10,654 nt of DNA from Comamonadaceae bacterium (GTDB taxonomy: Bacteria > Pseudomonadota > Gammaproteobacteria > Burkholderiales > Burkholderiaceae_C), in contig CANHLD010000050.1 of assembly GCA_947461325.1 (NCBI GenBank), positions 1-10,654 of the forward strand, written 5' to 3'. Position numbers and translations under genes: made by a program. Numbering within the stretch: position 1 is the first letter of the stretch; each line of letters begins with the position of its first letter. The notes under the pieces are model-generated. The model had not been told where the DNA came from and made no database searches. It saw only the letters and a program-made list of their open reading frames with translations. This document shows, one piece after another, positions 1 through 8,200 of this stretch.

Positions 1-563
1 CGCACGACAGTGCGTTCACCCTCAACGCTGTCGGTGCGCATGAAGCGAAACACATATTTGCCCAGCACTTCGCAAAATGGAGACACATAAAACACTTTGT
101 CTGCCGCCATGCTCACGCCGTAGCGTGGAGAAGGCAGCACATAACAGTGGCGTTCGCCAAAGGTGTTGTTGACTTCAGCCACGATGGCGGCGAGTGAGTT
201 GTCTGCGCGGTGGCAATACCAAAAGCTGACTGGCTTGAACACATAGCCAAGCACACGGGCATAGGTGTGCAACCAGACCTCGCCTTGCGCATCCTGTATG
301 TCGTGGGCGAGCAGCAATTCGTCAAGCCAGGCCAGTGCACCGCCTTGGCCTGCACTGCGCCCGTCACCGTGGTCAGCGTCATGAAAAGACACGAGCGCGC
401 GTCGGTTGAGCGCCAAGGCGCCACCACCGTGACGTGCCATGCTGCGCATGGGCAGCAGCAAAAACCAAGTGCGGTAAGCGAAGGCGTGAACGCTGGGGCG
501 TTGCCGGGTGTGGCGCACCTGACCTGTGCCAATCAGCGGTTGGTGCTGAGCAGCGGTGTTCAA
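1..563 (-). CDS. DUF1365 family protein, 3' end cut by the window edge
   Basis: This is the N-terminal 187 codons of a DUF1365 protein; the C-terminus lies beyond the left edge. The family signature is clear: LGYVFKPVSFWYCH at residues 105-118, EVNNTFGERHCYVLP at 130-144 and KVFYVSPFCEV at 156-166. The start is inferred as TTG at 563-561, which overlaps the TGA stop of the upstream FAD oxidoreductase (TTGA). An AGGA lies 9 bases before it, and no ATG in this frame gives a start with the family's usual N-terminus (Q-V-R-H-x-R near residue 15). The biochemical function of DUF1365 is not firmly established. Family members are regularly found next to COG2907 FAD oxidoreductases and cyclopropane-fatty-acid-synthase-like methyltransferases, so a part in lipid modification is inferred. 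No signal peptide or obvious membrane helix is visible in the part seen. Identity is sure; the exact start is less so. Confidence 0.9.
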   Translation of the reverse strand, partial: MNTAAQHQPLIGTGQVRHTRQRPSVHAFAYRTWFLLLPMRSMARHGGGALALNRRALVSFHDADHGDGRSAGQGGALAWLDELLLAHDIQDAQGEVWLHTYARVLGYVFKPVSFWYCHRADNSLAAIVAEVNNTFGERHCYVLPSPRYGVSMAADKVFYVSPFCEVLGKYVFRFMRTDSVEGERTVV

Positions 564-1861
564 GCCGCTTCTTCCTGCATCAATTCCTGCAAGATGCCTT
601 GGGCGGCAGCGCGTCCGGCTTTGAAGCCGTCCTCGTGAAAACCGTAGCCCATCCAAGCCCCGGCAAACCAAGTGTGGTGCACGCCTTGCAAACTGTTGAC
701 GCGGCGTTGCGCTTGGATGGCGGCCAAGTCAAACACCGGGTGTGCATAGTCAAACTCACCCAGCACATGCTCAGCCGCAATCTGTTGCGCGGGATTGAGA
801 GAGACAAACACATTTTGAGTGAAAGGCAGCGGCTGTAATTTGTTCAACCAGTAATGCAAACACACGTGGGCATTTTCCTGTGTGTCAGCGGTGCGCTGGT
901 AATTCCAGGCCGCCCAGGCCAAGCGCTTTTGCGGCATGACGCTGGCGTCTGTGTGCAACACCGCACGGTTATTTTGAAAACCGACTTGCGACAATACGTC
1001 GCGTTCTTCGGTTGTGGGTTGCGCCAGCATCTGCAAACATTGGTCGGCATGTGCGGCGATCACCACGTGATCAAAACGCTCGGCGCCCCGGGCAGTGTGC
1101 AACACCACACCGTTACCGTCGCGCTCAATCGATTGCACCGGTGTGTTTAAGTTTTTGTTTTCAATCCGCGAGGTGATGGCTTCTACATAGTGTTTGGCGC
1201 CGCCTTGCACCGTGAACCATTGCGGACGGTTGTTGACTTGCAGCAAACCATGGTTGTCGCAAAACCGCACCATGGTGGCGGCAGGAAACTGCAGCATTTG
1301 CGAGGTCGGGCAACTCCATATGCAGCCCAGCATGGGCAGCAAATAAGTGTCGCGGAACGTGTCGCCGAAACCGTGGCTGTCTAAAAAATCCTGCAAGGGT
1401 TGCATCAACGCGCCGTCGTCATACGACTGCGCAAGTCGGGTGCACAGGGTATTGAAGCGAATGATTTCTCGCAGCAACCACCAGAACTTGGGTCGCAACA
1501 AGTTGCTGCGTTGGGCAAATACACTGTTGAGATCGGCACCGTTCCACTCTAGGGTGCGGCCGCTTGTGCCCCAAGGCGCTTGCACCGAAAACGACATGTC
1601 CGAGTGCGCGGTTTCAATGCCGAGTTGCTCAAACAAATCGATCAGACCCGGGTAAGTGCGTTCGTTGTAAACCAGAAAGCCGGTGTCCACGCCGATGCTG
1701 ACCGGACCATTCGGGCCTGGCAGTGTGATGTCAACCGTGTGGGTATGGCCGCCGAAGTAATCACCTGCTTCAAACAAGCTGATGTCAGCATGGCCTTGCA
1801 GGTGATGGGCGGCCGACAGTCCGGCAATGCCTGAGCCGACGATGGCTACCCGCGCAGTCAT
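560..1861 (-). CDS. NAD(P)/FAD-dependent oxidoreductase, amine-oxidase-like (COG2907)
   Basis: A 433-residue flavoprotein of the flavin amine oxidase / phytoene-desaturase-like fold. The N-terminal dinucleotide-binding motif is VGSGIAGLSAAHHL (residues 8-21), with E31 at the end of the second strand for the FAD ribose and a GGHTHT motif at 37-42. The C-terminal FAD-binding segment is GAWMGYGFHEDGF (401-413). Length and ends match the family, so the gene looks complete. It starts one base after the stop of the peroxidase gene (TGA-C-ATG) with no good ribosome binding site of its own, which points to translational coupling, and its stop overlaps the start of the DUF1365 gene. From memory, relatives of this flavoprotein belong to singlet-oxygen regulons in alphaproteobacteria, and at least one flavoprotein desaturase has been tied to methylated furan fatty acid synthesis in Rhodobacter. 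Applying that here is inference; the true substrate is unknown. Confidence 0.92.
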   Translation of the reverse strand: MTARVAIVGSGIAGLSAAHHLQGHADISLFEAGDYFGGHTHTVDITLPGPNGPVSIGVDTGFLVYNERTYPGLIDLFEQLGIETAHSDMSFSVQAPWGTSGRTLEWNGADLNSVFAQRSNLLRPKFWWLLREIIRFNTLCTRLAQSYDDGALMQPLQDFLDSHGFGDTFRDTYLLPMLGCIWSCPTSQMLQFPAATMVRFCDNHGLLQVNNRPQWFTVQGGAKHYVEAITSRIENKNLNTPVQSIERDGNGVVLHTARGAERFDHVVIAAHADQCLQMLAQPTTEERDVLSQVGFQNNRAVLHTDASVMPQKRLAWAAWNYQRTADTQENAHVCLHYWLNKLQPLPFTQNVFVSLNPAQQIAAEHVLGEFDYAHPVFDLAAIQAQRRVNSLQGVHHTWFAGAWMGYGFHEDGFKAGRAAAQGILQELMQEEAA

Positions 1862-1862
1862 G

Positions 1863-2462
1863 TCAAGGCGTTTTGGCGTTGAGTTGTTTGTCGACCTCGG
1901 CCAGAAAACTGGCTTGCAGCGGATCGGTGGTGCTGTTGAAGCTTTTCACCTGTTTGCCGTCGCGGCTGATCAGGTATTTGTAAAAGTTCCATTTAGGTGC
2001 GGTGTCGGTCAATTGGGTCAGCTGCTTGAAAAGAGGTGAGGCATCAGCGCCGCGCACTGTGGTCTTGCTGAACATGGGAAATTTCACGCCGTAAGTGTTT
2101 TCACAAAAGTCAGCGATCTTTTGGTTGTTGCCAGGTTCTTGTGAAAAATCGTTGGACGGGAAGCCCAACACCACCAGACCTTTGTCTTTGTAGCGTGCGT
2201 AGAGTTCTTCTAGGTTTTTGTATTGCGGGGTGAAGCCGCAAAAGCTGGCGGTGTTGACCACCAACACCACTTGTCCGGCGTACTGACACAGGTTTTGCGG
2301 TTTTTCGTCTTGCAAACGCTCGACCGTGTAGTCCAGCACGGCGGGGCATTTGCCGCCGCCAGAGGTAGCGGGCTTGGTTTGTGATTGTGCTGTTGTTGAC
2401 AGCGACAGGGCAAACCAAATGAAAAACAAGCTGAATAATTTCATTGAATAAAGAGATTTCAT
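1863..2462 (-). CDS. exported glutathione-peroxidase-family protein (thiol peroxidase, two-Cys type)
   Basis: A 199-residue GPx-fold peroxidase expected to reduce hydroperoxides. Residues 1-25 form a signal peptide (hydrophobic stretch about 9-21, likely cleavage after TTA at 25), so it should act in the periplasm. The peroxidatic cysteine is C75 in NTASFCGFTPQY; W158 and N159 of the catalytic tetrad are in PKWNFYKYL. C120 in FCENTYGVKFP sits where yeast Gpx3-type enzymes carry the resolving cysteine, so a thioredoxin-like reductant is more likely than glutathione. The tetrad glutamine is absent: the usual FPCNQF reads FPSNDF (D105), and the loop after it is one residue shorter. Two further cysteines (C39, C59) lie before the active site. 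The ATG at 2462 has no strong ribosome binding site, and an in-frame ATG at residue 7 (2444) would also give a good signal peptide. It lies 54 bases after glnE and one base before the FAD oxidoreductase gene. Confidence 0.9.
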   Translation of the reverse strand: MKSLYSMKLFSLFFIWFALSLSTTAQSQTKPATSGGGKCPAVLDYTVERLQDEKPQNLCQYAGQVVLVVNTASFCGFTPQYKNLEELYARYKDKGLVVLGFPSNDFSQEPGNNQKIADFCENTYGVKFPMFSKTTVRGADASPLFKQLTQLTDTAPKWNFYKYLISRDGKQVKSFNSTTDPLQASFLAEVDKQLNAKTP

Positions 2463-2516
2463 GGGTTAATCATGCGTTAAGTTGCACGTATTGTCTCCGA
2501 CAGTGGCTAAAGCCCC
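2463..2516 (-). other. short gap between glnE and the peroxidase gene
   Basis: These 54 bases separate the glnE stop from the peroxidase start. A perfect TTGACA lies on the minus strand at 2525-2520, overlapping the last glnE codons, but no matching -10 hexamer is found 16 to 19 bases downstream. The only hairpin-like element is GGCT-TT-AGCC near 2507-2516, with a 4-base stem and no T-run, so no terminator is supported. The three downstream genes may therefore be read through from glnE or use a promoter not recognisable by eye, for example one for an alternative sigma factor. Confidence 0.4.
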
Positions 2517-5207
2517 TCATGTCAAAGCGAAAACCGCATGCCACAGTTGCAATATGGCATCGCGGTGCGGGTGGAGTTGGCCGCTGTCATCTCTGCCCGC
2601 CATTTCATCCAGCCGGGCCTGGTGTTGCCAATGCCTCAATTCCCGGTAGGCATCGGCAGCGGCCGTTCCTACGCCGGGCGGCAGCAGTCCGGCAGATTGC
2701 GCTTGCAGCATCAAACCAATATTGCCTACGTTGTCTTGCAAGCCCGGGTAGCTGGCCGCGTAGGCCAGCACCAAAAACTGCACCGCAAATTCGGCATCGA
2801 TCATGCCGCCGGGGCTGTGTTTGCAATCGAATTGGCCGGCGGGCACCGGGTAAGCGGCGCGCAATTTGTGGCGCATGGCGACAATCTCGGAGGCCAAAGC
2901 TTGCAGCTCGCGGGGCGCACACAGTACTTGCTTGCGGATGGTTTCAAACGCCTCCCGCAAGGCCGGGTCGCCCACGCAAAAACGTGCGCGTGTCATGGCC
3001 TGGTGTTCCCACAGCCAAGCGGTGTTACTGCCGCGCTGGGTCTGGTAGTCGGCAAAGGCTTCGATGCTGCTGACCAGCAAGCCCGAGTTGCCGTTAGGCC
3101 GAAGCGCTGTATCGATTTCATACATATGGCCTTCACCGGTTTGGGTGGTCAGCCACTGGATCAGTTTGCGCGCAAACGGCGCATAAATTTCGGCCGCTTG
3201 CGGATGCTCGTCGCGGTAAATAAAGACGATGTCTAAATCGCTGCCATAGCCCAGTTCCTTGCCGCCCCATTTGCCATAACCGATGATGCCGAAACAAGGC
3301 GTGTCCCGGTGCCGCTGTTTCAATCGTTGCCAGACCCATTGCGCGGTGATTTGCACCATGGTGTCTGCCAGCGCACTCAAATCGTCAGCGACTTGCTCCA
3401 CTGTCAAACGGCCTTGCACGTCACGAGCCAGCGTCAAAAACAATTCGTTGTGGTGGGCGCGGCGCAACAAATTGAGCAGGCTCTCCTCGTCATCCCCTGC
3501 ATGAGCTTGCAAGGCGTCATAACGGGTTTGGATATTGCGCTGCAAAGCTATGACATCCAAGCGCTCATCCAGCACGGCTGGGTCGGCCAACTCGTCGATC
3601 ACGCCGGGATACTTCATCAGGTATGCCGTGGTCCAGCGTCCGGCATCCAGCAATTTCAGCAATTGTTCATGCACTTGGGGACGCTCCAGCAGCAAGGACA
3701 AATAGGTCTCTCGCCGCAGCAAAGGCTCCATCCAATCGCACCAACGCAGCGCCGAGTTTTCGCTGATGCGGCCTTCCTCTAGCCAGTGGTGGGTGCGTTG
3801 CAGCAGTTTCAGCAAACGTTGTCTGGCGTCCTCGCGCAAGTTTTTGTAACGCGGTGAATCAGACCATGCCGCCACCCGTTGGCGCAGCGCTGGGCTGAGG
3901 TGTTCTTGTATCGAATCGAAATCCTGCGTGGATACGCTGGGCACCGGTGTGCTATCTGTCTGCGCCACCGGTCGCAACAAACGTTCGAACTCCAGCGCAA
4001 CCAGGTCGCGCCAGTGTTGCAAACGGGTCTTCAACTCAGTGCTGTCTGCCAAGTGCAAGCTGTGCGCTATCCATTGCAAATCAGTTTCATCAGTGGGCAG
4101 CACATGGGTTTGTTTATCGTCCAGATATTGCACCCGGTGTTCTACGCGGCGTAAAAATACATAGGCTTGTGCCAACTCGGCGGCGGTATCGGCCGGCATC
4201 AATCGCGCCTGCACAAGAGCGGGCAAAGCAGTCAGCGTGGGACGCATGCGCAACTCGGGGAACTGACCACCGCGCACCACTTGCAGCAATTGCACCGTGA
4301 ATTCAATCTCGCGAATACCGCCGCGCCCGAGTTTGATGTCGTCCGCTCGCTCGGGTCGACCGGCACTCAGCCGCACCGCATGGGCGCGGATTTGCCGGTG
4401 CAAATCGCGCAAAGCGTCGATCACGTTGTAATCCAGGTAACGGCGAAAGACAAACGGCGTGACGATCTCGCGCAAGGCCGGTACCTTGTCAATGAAGGCT
4501 GCGGGTGCCACCACCCGCGCTTTGAGCCAGGCCAGTCGCTCCCATTCGCGCCCTTGCACTTGAAAATAGGTTTCCAAGGCGGCCAGTGACACCACGCTGG
4601 CGCCGGATTCGCCATTGGGGCGCAAGGCCAGATCCATGCGAAACACCTGTCCGTGTTCGGTGGTGTCACCAATCAACTGGAACAACTGCTTGACCACTTT
4701 GTCGAAAAACGCCTGGTTGTCGATGCTGGCGCGTCCTTGCGCATCGCCGTCCGTGACGCCGTCTTCGTCATACACATACACCAGGTCGATGTCGCTGGAC
4801 ACATTCAATTCGACGGCGCCGAGTTTGCCCATGCCCACCACCCACAGTTGCGCTAGCGCACCATCGGCGCGACGCGGCCATCCGTGACGCTCGGCCACAC
4901 GTGCCAAAGCTTCGGTGAGAGCGGTGTCAAGGCTGAACTCGGCCAGCCAAGTCATGCTCGCGGTCACCACTGCCAAGTCGGCTTGTTGCTCGGTGTCTAG
5001 GACAACGAGTCGCTCCATCAGCAATTGCCTCAATACACGCAAAGCATCTGCCGTCTGAGGGTAGTACGTCAGCAACTGCGCATAACAACTTGTCAGGCTG
5101 TCAGGTGAGGGCTTGCCCGCTGCCAGCCAGTGCAATTGGTCTGCATACCGACGACGCAAACGTTGCACCAAACGTGAACCATTGGCAGAACAAACCGGGC
5201 TATTCAT
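2517..5207 (-). CDS. glnE: bifunctional glutamine synthetase adenylyltransferase / adenylyl-tyrosine phosphorylase
   Basis: GlnE attaches AMP to a tyrosine of glutamine synthetase when nitrogen is plentiful and removes it when nitrogen is scarce, taking signals from PII proteins and glutamine. Both nucleotidyltransferase domains are intact. The N-terminal deadenylylase has VSSDIDLVYVYDEDG at 136-150 (metal ligands D139 and D141), MDLALRPNG at 191-199 and LGRGGIREIEF at 293-303. The C-terminal adenylylase has GYGSDLDIVFIYRD at 653-666 (D657, D659), EIDTALRPNG at 697-706 and KHSPGGMIDAEFAVQFL at 796-812. At 896 residues it is a little shorter than E. coli GlnE (about 946), mostly at the N-terminus, and appears complete. 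It is transcribed divergently from yhdP. The ATG at 5207 has only a weak upstream GAAAGA. Long open frames on the opposite strand are codon-bias shadows. Confidence 0.98.
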   Translation of the reverse strand: MNSPVCSANGSRLVQRLRRRYADQLHWLAAGKPSPDSLTSCYAQLLTYYPQTADALRVLRQLLMERLVVLDTEQQADLAVVTASMTWLAEFSLDTALTEALARVAERHGWPRRADGALAQLWVVGMGKLGAVELNVSSDIDLVYVYDEDGVTDGDAQGRASIDNQAFFDKVVKQLFQLIGDTTEHGQVFRMDLALRPNGESGASVVSLAALETYFQVQGREWERLAWLKARVVAPAAFIDKVPALREIVTPFVFRRYLDYNVIDALRDLHRQIRAHAVRLSAGRPERADDIKLGRGGIREIEFTVQLLQVVRGGQFPELRMRPTLTALPALVQARLMPADTAAELAQAYVFLRRVEHRVQYLDDKQTHVLPTDETDLQWIAHSLHLADSTELKTRLQHWRDLVALEFERLLRPVAQTDSTPVPSVSTQDFDSIQEHLSPALRQRVAAWSDSPRYKNLREDARQRLLKLLQRTHHWLEEGRISENSALRWCDWMEPLLRRETYLSLLLERPQVHEQLLKLLDAGRWTTAYLMKYPGVIDELADPAVLDERLDVIALQRNIQTRYDALQAHAGDDEESLLNLLRRAHHNELFLTLARDVQGRLTVEQVADDLSALADTMVQITAQWVWQRLKQRHRDTPCFGIIGYGKWGGKELGYGSDLDIVFIYRDEHPQAAEIYAPFARKLIQWLTTQTGEGHMYEIDTALRPNGNSGLLVSSIEAFADYQTQRGSNTAWLWEHQAMTRARFCVGDPALREAFETIRKQVLCAPRELQALASEIVAMRHKLRAAYPVPAGQFDCKHSPGGMIDAEFAVQFLVLAYAASYPGLQDNVGNIGLMLQAQSAGLLPPGVGTAAADAYRELRHWQHQARLDEMAGRDDSGQLHPHRDAILQLWHAVFALT

Positions 5208-5285
5208 ATCGGTCTTTCTGTGGGGATTGGCTCGGGCGGTGATAATTTCATATGAACCTCAACTTTGCCCAGGTCGTTATTTTGC
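5208..5285. promoter_or_regulatory. divergent glnE / yhdP promoter region
   Basis: This 78-base gap must hold the start signals for both genes. On the plus strand TTGGCT (5227-5232) and TATGAA (5251-5256) are 18 bases apart and each match the sigma-70 consensus at four of six positions. They would start transcription around 5263, only about 23 bases before the yhdP ATG. GATAAT at 5241-5246 is a better -10 hexamer but has no clear -35. The perfect 10-base palindrome TTCATATGAA (5248-5257) covers the candidate -10 and reads TATGAA on both strands. No convincing glnE promoter was found on the minus strand; the nearest element is TTGAGG around 5264-5259. All assignments are by eye. Confidence 0.35.
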
Positions 5286-8200
5286 ATGTCTGATCAACTT
5301 ATGCCTAAGACTGATACCGCTGCCGGTCTGCGTTGGTATGTCAGATTGACCCGCTGGGTGTGGTGGTTGGTGATTGGTTTTTGGTCGCTGATGGTGTTGT
5401 CTACGCTGACATTGCATTGGTTGATTGTGCCGCGAATATTGGATTGGCAACCGCAAATTGAAGCCATGGCTTCGCAGGCCTGGGGAGTGAAAGTCAGCAT
5501 CGGTGAACTGCAATCCGAATCCGATGGTTGGGTGCCTTCTTTCGTGCTTTCCGATTTCGTGTTGCGTGACCAGCAAGACCAGGAAGTCTTGCGCTTGCCA
5601 AGCGTGCGCATCAGTTTGTCGCCTGCTTCCTTGCTGAGCCTGACGCTCGACAGCATTGAGTTGCAATCGCCACAGCTTGAAATCTTGCGAGACGCGCAAG
5701 GCCATTGGCAAATAGCGGGTGTTCCCATTGGCGGCGCAGACGACACCTCACTGACCGATTGGTTATTGCGTCAGCCGAATATTTCCATACGCGACGGCAG
5801 CTTGCGTTGGGTTGACCAGATGCTGCAGCAACCCGAGGTCGATTTGACGGATGTCAATGTTTCATTGCGCAATGGCTTGCGCAGCCACGCTTGGCGATTG
5901 GATGCAACGCCTCCGCCCGAATGGGGTCAGGCCATCAGCATCCAAGGCCGCTTCAATCAAGCGCTACTTAACAGCCGCGCCAGCGATGTCTCCACGTGGA
6001 AGGGGAGTTTTTATACGCAGATGCCGCACATAGATATCAGCCGAATGGCGGCTTATGCCAAGGCATACCTCAACATTGATGTGGTGTCAGGCGAAGGCTG
6101 GGTGCGCGCTTGGGTGGATATTGACCAAGGGGTGTGGAATAACCACACCTTGGATGTCAGTCTCAAAGATGTCAAAGTCAAATTGGCGCAGCAACTTGAT
6201 GACATCCACCTGATGCAAATCGAGGGCAGGCTGCGCATGCAATCTTGGATGGGCGGCTTGGGGCAAGAGGTCGTCACAGAACAAATCAAAGTCACCCCGG
6301 CGCAGTCAAGCGCATGGTCAAGCGGCAAAACACGTTTTGCTTGGAAACACGCCAGCAGTGAACAAGACCCCTTTGCCAGCACCGGTGAGTTGCATATTGA
6401 AGACATGCCCTTGGATGTCATCACCCGGATTGCGCAACGCATACCTATGGATGAAAGCACGCACGCGTTACTGGCACAAACACAACCGCGCGGACACGTG
6501 CATGCTTTGCATCTGCAATGGTTCGATGCTTCTTCACCCGGTTTTCATTTCAAGGCCACCGGTCAGATCAAGAAACTGGAAGTCAATGCCAGTCCCGCGC
6601 ACAAAACTCCTAAGCCCGAGGACGATTGGTGGCCCGGCGTGACCGGTGCCAATGTGGATTTTGAAATCAATGAAGCAGGCGGCAAAGCGCAGGTTGAAGT
6701 GCAAGACGGCAGCGTGAGCCTGGTGGACTGGCTGGAAGACCCGCTGGTGCCGTTGAAAACATTTTCAAGCTCGCTCACCTGGACCCGGGTGAATCAACGT
6801 TTACAAGTGCAGTTGCAAAACGCAAAACTTGCCAATGCGGATACCCAAGGCAATTTTGAACTGACTTGGTCAGAGGGGGACAGCAAGTTGCCTCAGGGCC
6901 ATTTGGAATTGGATGCACAAATTCAACGCTTGCAAGCGTCCCGGCTACACCGCTACCTACCGTTGGAGATGGATGTTGAAGCCAGACGTTATTTGAAAGA
7001 AGCCACCGGTGCGGGATGGTTTGAAAAGGTATCTGTGCAGATCAAAGGGAACATGGACCGCTTCCCGTTCGATAAAAACAATGAGGGTGTCTTTTTGGTG
7101 CGGGCGCCGTTTCAGCAGTTGGGGTTTCAGTATTCGCCTGCAACTGCACCTGCCAGTTTCGGGAAGCAAGCGCCCCCCAATTGGCCAGCCTTGCAGCAGT
7201 TTGCCGGTGAAATGGTCATCAACCGCAACCAAATGCAAATCAAATCTACGTCGGCACGCATAGGCCAGCCAGTGGCTTTGCAACTCACCCGTTTAGATGT
7301 ACAAATAGCTGATATGAATGACATCGTGGTGGATGTGACCGTACAACTCAAAGGCAATCTCAATGACGCATTGCTGGCCATCAACAACTCTCCCTTGTCG
7401 GAGTCGGTGGGCAGTTTGTTTAATCCTGCCGGTGTCAGTGGTGTGGCCGAACATCAGTTCCACCTCACCGTACCACTGTCAGACTTGGACAACACGCGGG
7501 TGCAAGGGTCGGTCAATTTGCTGGGCAATGACATACAACTGCAACCGCCTGTCCCCAAGCTATACAAAGCCAAAGGCGTGGTGAACTACACCCAAAACGG
7601 TATGAGCGTTCGCAACACCAGACTGTCCGTGTTGGGCGGTGAGGCCCGCTTGGATGGCGGTTTGCGTTTTGCAGATGGCGCATGGGACGGACCTACGCGC
7701 TTGGCATTGCAAGGCAACATCACATCGGACGCCATCAAACAAGCGCCTGAATTCGCGGGTGTGTCCGAGGTGCTGGCCAAACTCAATGGCAATACCACTT
7801 ACGTAGCCACTCTGGGGTTGAAACAAGGCACCCCCGAATTGACCATCATCAGTAACTTGCAAGGCATGGCGATTGACTTGCCGGCACCGTTGGACAAGCA
7901 GGCCAGCGCGTTGCTGCCTATGCGTTATGAATCTATGGTGTCTAGCGCTGCCTCTGGCCGTGCGACCCCATTGGTAGAGCAGTTGAGTTTCAATCTTGGC
8001 CAGTTGCTGTCAGTGAACTACGTCAGAGATATCAGCGGCGCAACACCCACTGTGGTGCGCGGCAACATACAGCTAGGCAAATTACCTCCGCCCAAAGAGC
8101 CTGCGGACAACAGTGTGGTGATGCAGATCAAGCAAGCGCAATTGAATATGGATGAATGGCAAACTGTTCTCAACAGTTGGATGGATACCGAACCCACTGC

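Noticed and set aside
113..838. Open frames on both strands over the DUF1365 gene and the end of the FAD oxidoreductase gene
   Set aside because: The DUF1365 and FAD oxidoreductase frames carry clear family motifs through this stretch; the other frames do not.
2520..2525. Perfect TTGACA on the minus strand as a promoter for the peroxidase operon
   Set aside because: No -10-like hexamer lies 16 to 19 bases downstream; the nearest, GACAAT, is about 24 bases away. The hexamer is also part of glnE codons.
2444..3236. Two long plus-strand open frames (209 and 232 codons) opposite the 3' part of glnE
   Set aside because: They lie wholly antisense to the conserved adenylyltransferase domain, have no family-like motifs, and are rich in Arg/Pro/Cys or Gln/Gly as expected of frame shadows.
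5208..5285. A sigma-54 (RpoN) promoter for glnE, attractive because of its nitrogen role
   Set aside because: No GG and GC pair with the required ten-base spacing in a TGGCAC-N5-TTGCA-like context was found on either strand.
5265..5285. TTG at 5265 as the yhdP start
   Set aside because: It has no ribosome binding site and would fall at the predicted transcription start. ATG 5286 gives a normal N-terminus just before the membrane helix.
5277..5746. Minus-strand open frames of 144 and 150 codons over the start of yhdP
   Set aside because: They are antisense to the yhdP membrane anchor and first periplasmic part, overlap each other in different frames, and show no recognisable domain or ribosome binding site.
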